9,099 bases of DNA from Erysipelothrix rhusiopathiae. Its GTDB lineage: Bacteria; Bacillota_I; Bacilli_A; Erysipelotrichales; Erysipelotrichaceae. Under the pieces are notes generated by a model. The model ran no database searches and was not told where the DNA came from. It saw only the letters and a list, made by a program, of their open reading frames with translations. Every line of letters begins with the position of its first letter. Positions within the stretch are counted from its first letter, which is position 1. Below, piece by piece: positions 7,594-9,099 of this stretch. Made by a program: the position numbers and the translations under genes. Location of the stretch: the NCBI GenBank assembly GCA_902797585.1, contig CADBTK010000200.1:1-9099 (forward strand), in the 5' to 3' direction.

Positions 7594-8961
7594 ATGAGAA
7601 ATCGTTTTTCAAATCGTTTAGGTTTTTTATTTATGAGCGCTGGTTGCGCTATAGGATTGGGAAATGTTTGGAGGTTTCCACATATTGTCGGTCAATATGG
7701 TGGAGGTGCCTTTGTACTAATTTATTTATTCTTTTTAATGATTTTAGGATTACCTATTATGGTTATGGAATATGCGGTCGGTCGTGCCAGTCAAAAAAGT
7801 GCTGTTTTATCCTTTGATGTATTAGAACCAAAAGGTAGTCATTGGCATTGGATGAAATGGATTGCCTATATAGGAAATATATTGTTGATGATGTTTTATA
7901 CCACTGTGTGTGGGTGGATGTTGTATTACTTTTATTTGATGTTAAGTGGACATTTTGATGGAGCTTCAGTAGAATCTGTTAATCAAACTTTTGGCAATAT
8001 GCTACAAAGTCCATTCATTAATGTAGGATATATGGCTTTGGTAGTAGGATTAGGATTTTTTACCCTATCTAAAGGATTTAATAATGGAGTAGAAAAAGTA
8101 TCGAAGTTTATGATGACTTGTTTGTTATCATTAATGCTAGTTCTAGCATTCCGATCGGTTACACTACCAGGAGCTGTGGAAGGGTTGAAATATTATCTCA
8201 TTCCTAATTTTAATAAGATTCAAGAAGTAGGAATATCGGAAGTTGTATTTGCAGCAATGGCACAAGCTTTCTTTACTTTAAGTTTAGGAATTGGAGCTAT
8301 TGCCATCTTTGGAAGTTATATTGATAAAGAAAGACGTCTAACTGGAGAAGCACTTCAAGTTGTTTTATTAGATACCTTTGTAGCTATTATCTCTGGATTG
8401 ATTGTTATCCCTGCTTGTTTTGCCTATGGCGTGGATGCAGGACAAGGACCAGGACTAATCTTTGTATCTTTGCCTAATATTTTCTCGCATATGGCTATGG
8501 GACGCATTTGGGGGACATTATTCTTTTTGTTTTTAAGTTTTGCAGCCTTCACAACGATTATTGCGGTTTTTCAAAACATTGTGGATATGACAATGGATTT
8601 AACATCATGGTCACTAGAAAAGACGATTAAAATCTTAATAGTTGTACTATTTGTACTTTCTTTACCTTGTGCATTGGGATTCAATGTATGGAGTGGGATT
8701 CAACCTATGGGAAGTGGAAGTACCATTCAAGATTTAGAAGACTTTGTATTATCTAATAACTTATTACCGTTAGGAACACTAGTCTATGTATTATTCTCCA
8801 CTTGGAAACAAGGTTGGGGATGGAATGCTTTTTTAGAAGAAGCTAATAGTGGGAAAGGATTACGCTTTCCTAGTTGGGTAAAAATATATTGTTCGTATGC
8901 CATTCCTTTGATTATTCTATTTATCTTTATCCAAGGATATGTAAATTTCTTTCATCAATAA
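7594..8961 (+). CDS. Neurotransmitter:sodium symporter (SNF/NSS) family transporter, 11 helices
   Basis: A membrane carrier of the LeuT-fold NSS family, which uses the Na+ gradient to import amino acids or related amines. 455 residues. The N-terminal signature is clear: RLGFLFMSAGCAIGLGNVWRFP at about residues 8-29, with the unwound helix 1 and the gating Arg27 of the WRFP motif, then QYGGGAF at 34-40. Hydrophobic segments lie at about 10-30, 38-62, 86-115, 142-160, 170-190, 216-240, 253-280, 304-332, 344-363, 388-403 and 428-452: eleven in all, as in the bacterial MhsT/Tyt1 subgroup, which lacks helix 12. Helix 6 carries the FTLSLGIG stretch, where substrate is usually bound. The substrate cannot be read from the sequence; tryptophan, tyrosine and branched-chain or other hydrophobic amino acids are the known ones for this subgroup. 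It lies divergent to asnA, single-gene as far as visible, and is followed by a T-box-like leader that belongs to the next gene. Confidence 0.93.
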   Translation: MRNRFSNRLGFLFMSAGCAIGLGNVWRFPHIVGQYGGGAFVLIYLFFLMILGLPIMVMEYAVGRASQKSAVLSFDVLEPKGSHWHWMKWIAYIGNILLMMFYTTVCGWMLYYFYLMLSGHFDGASVESVNQTFGNMLQSPFINVGYMALVVGLGFFTLSKGFNNGVEKVSKFMMTCLLSLMLVLAFRSVTLPGAVEGLKYYLIPNFNKIQEVGISEVVFAAMAQAFFTLSLGIGAIAIFGSYIDKERRLTGEALQVVLLDTFVAIISGLIVIPACFAYGVDAGQGPGLIFVSLPNIFSHMAMGRIWGTLFFLFLSFAAFTTIIAVFQNIVDMTMDLTSWSLEKTIKILIVVLFVLSLPCALGFNVWSGIQPMGSGSTIQDLEDFVLSNNLLPLGTLVYVLFSTWKQGWGWNAFLEEANSGKGLRFPSWVKIYCSYAIPLIILFIFIQGYVNFFHQ

Positions 8962-8979
8962 TGAAAAATTTTACATTTT
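8944..8979 (+). terminator. Possible weak terminator at the end of the transporter gene
   Basis: TTTCAT (8950-8955) and ATGAAA (8961-8966) pair around CAATA. The stem can be extended with AAATT/AATTT across a small bulge, and T-rich sequence (TTTTACATTTT) follows. The stem is almost all A-T, so it would be weak and transcription may continue into the T-box leader. The stop codon begins in the loop and ends at the first base of the right arm. Confidence 0.3.
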
Positions 8980-9007
8980 GCTTGAATTATGATTGTATAG
9001 TTGATAA

Positions 9008-9099
9008 ACTAAGTAAAACCGTTGAAGAAGAGATCAAACAGAAAGATGTGTGCAAAGCGAGTCTGGAAAGGTGAAAGCCAGATCATAACAGTTCTGCAA
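9008..9099 (+). promoter_or_regulatory. T-box riboswitch leader, 5' part (Stem I), cut by window end
   Basis: T-box leaders sense uncharged tRNA and switch transcription of aminoacyl-tRNA synthetase or amino-acid genes. The distal Stem I pattern is visible: AGCGAG, then GTCTGG (9061-9066) pairing with CCAGAT (9078-9083) around AAAGGTGAAAG, which contains the conserved GGTGAAA element that stacks on the tRNA elbow. Upstream, GAAGAAGAGATC and GAAAGATG look like the lower Stem I. A four-base pairing is possible between TGCA at 9051-9054 and TGCA at 9095-9098. The specifier loop, the antiterminator with its TGG-containing bulge, and the terminator would follow beyond the window, so the amino acid cannot be told. 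The exact 5' end is uncertain; TATAGT at 8996-9001 is a possible -10 box without a good -35. Confidence 0.75.

Noticed and set aside
7551..7817. An 88-codon frame overlapping the start of the transporter in another frame
   Set aside because: The NSS signature is read in the transporter frame; this frame shows only a Trp/Cys/Arg-rich out-of-frame shadow.
2577..8961. Alternative genetic code as an explanation for the in-frame stop
   Set aside because: rpoB, rpoC, asnA and the transporter all end at TAA at the expected place, so TAA is a normal stop here. AGG and TGG have their standard meanings at conserved sites.
8961..9074. A 37-codon reading frame starting with ATG next to the transporter stop
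   Set aside because: It has no Shine-Dalgarno, no recognisable protein features, and it overlaps the T-box Stem I structure, which explains the sequence better.

Overview
The window comes from an AT-rich, low-GC Gram-positive (Firmicutes-type) chromosome. Standard codons fit every gene (AGG reads as Arg in the transporter's conserved Trp-Arg-Phe-Pro motif, TGG as Trp), arginine is mostly CGT, and Shine-Dalgarno sequences and intrinsic terminators are of Bacillota type. The RNA polymerase sequences look closest to the Erysipelotrichia/Mollicutes side of the Firmicutes. This is an inference from remembered alignments: Asn in place of His at the rifampicin site, a longer loop before the beta' bridge helix, and rpoBC uncoupled from the ribosomal-protein str genes.

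Layout. 2-2587 (+): 3' two-thirds or more of rpoB. 2577-6440 (+): rpoC, overlapping rpoB by 11 nt but interrupted at 4320-4322 by an in-frame TAA, so it reads as a 581-codon front half and a 705-codon back half in the same frame. 6426-6496: two back-to-back intrinsic terminators, one per strand, which partly use the coding ends of rpoC and asnA. 6495-7502 (-): asnA, ammonia-dependent asparagine synthetase. 7503-7593: a 91-bp divergent intergenic region. 7594-8961 (+): an 11-helix neurotransmitter:sodium symporter (NSS/SNF) family transporter. 8962-9099: non-coding, ending in the start of what looks like a T-box leader RNA whose specifier and downstream gene lie outside the window.

How it fits together. 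rpoB and rpoC encode the two catalytic subunits of RNA polymerase and are translationally coupled. The rpoC terminator closes the transcription unit, and asnA converges on it. asnA and the transporter diverge from a common intergenic region; both concern amino acids (asparagine synthesis; Na+-coupled amino-acid uptake), and the T-box that follows implies that an aminoacyl-tRNA synthetase or amino-acid gene comes next.

Points to look at first: (1) the single in-frame stop in rpoC, near the place where cyanobacteria and plastids split rpoC into rpoC1 and rpoC2; it is either a real split of an essential gene or a base error. (2) The Asn at the E. coli RpoB His526 position, a change tied to rifampicin resistance. 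No CRISPR array, insertion sequence, tRNA, rRNA or unknown multigene system was seen.
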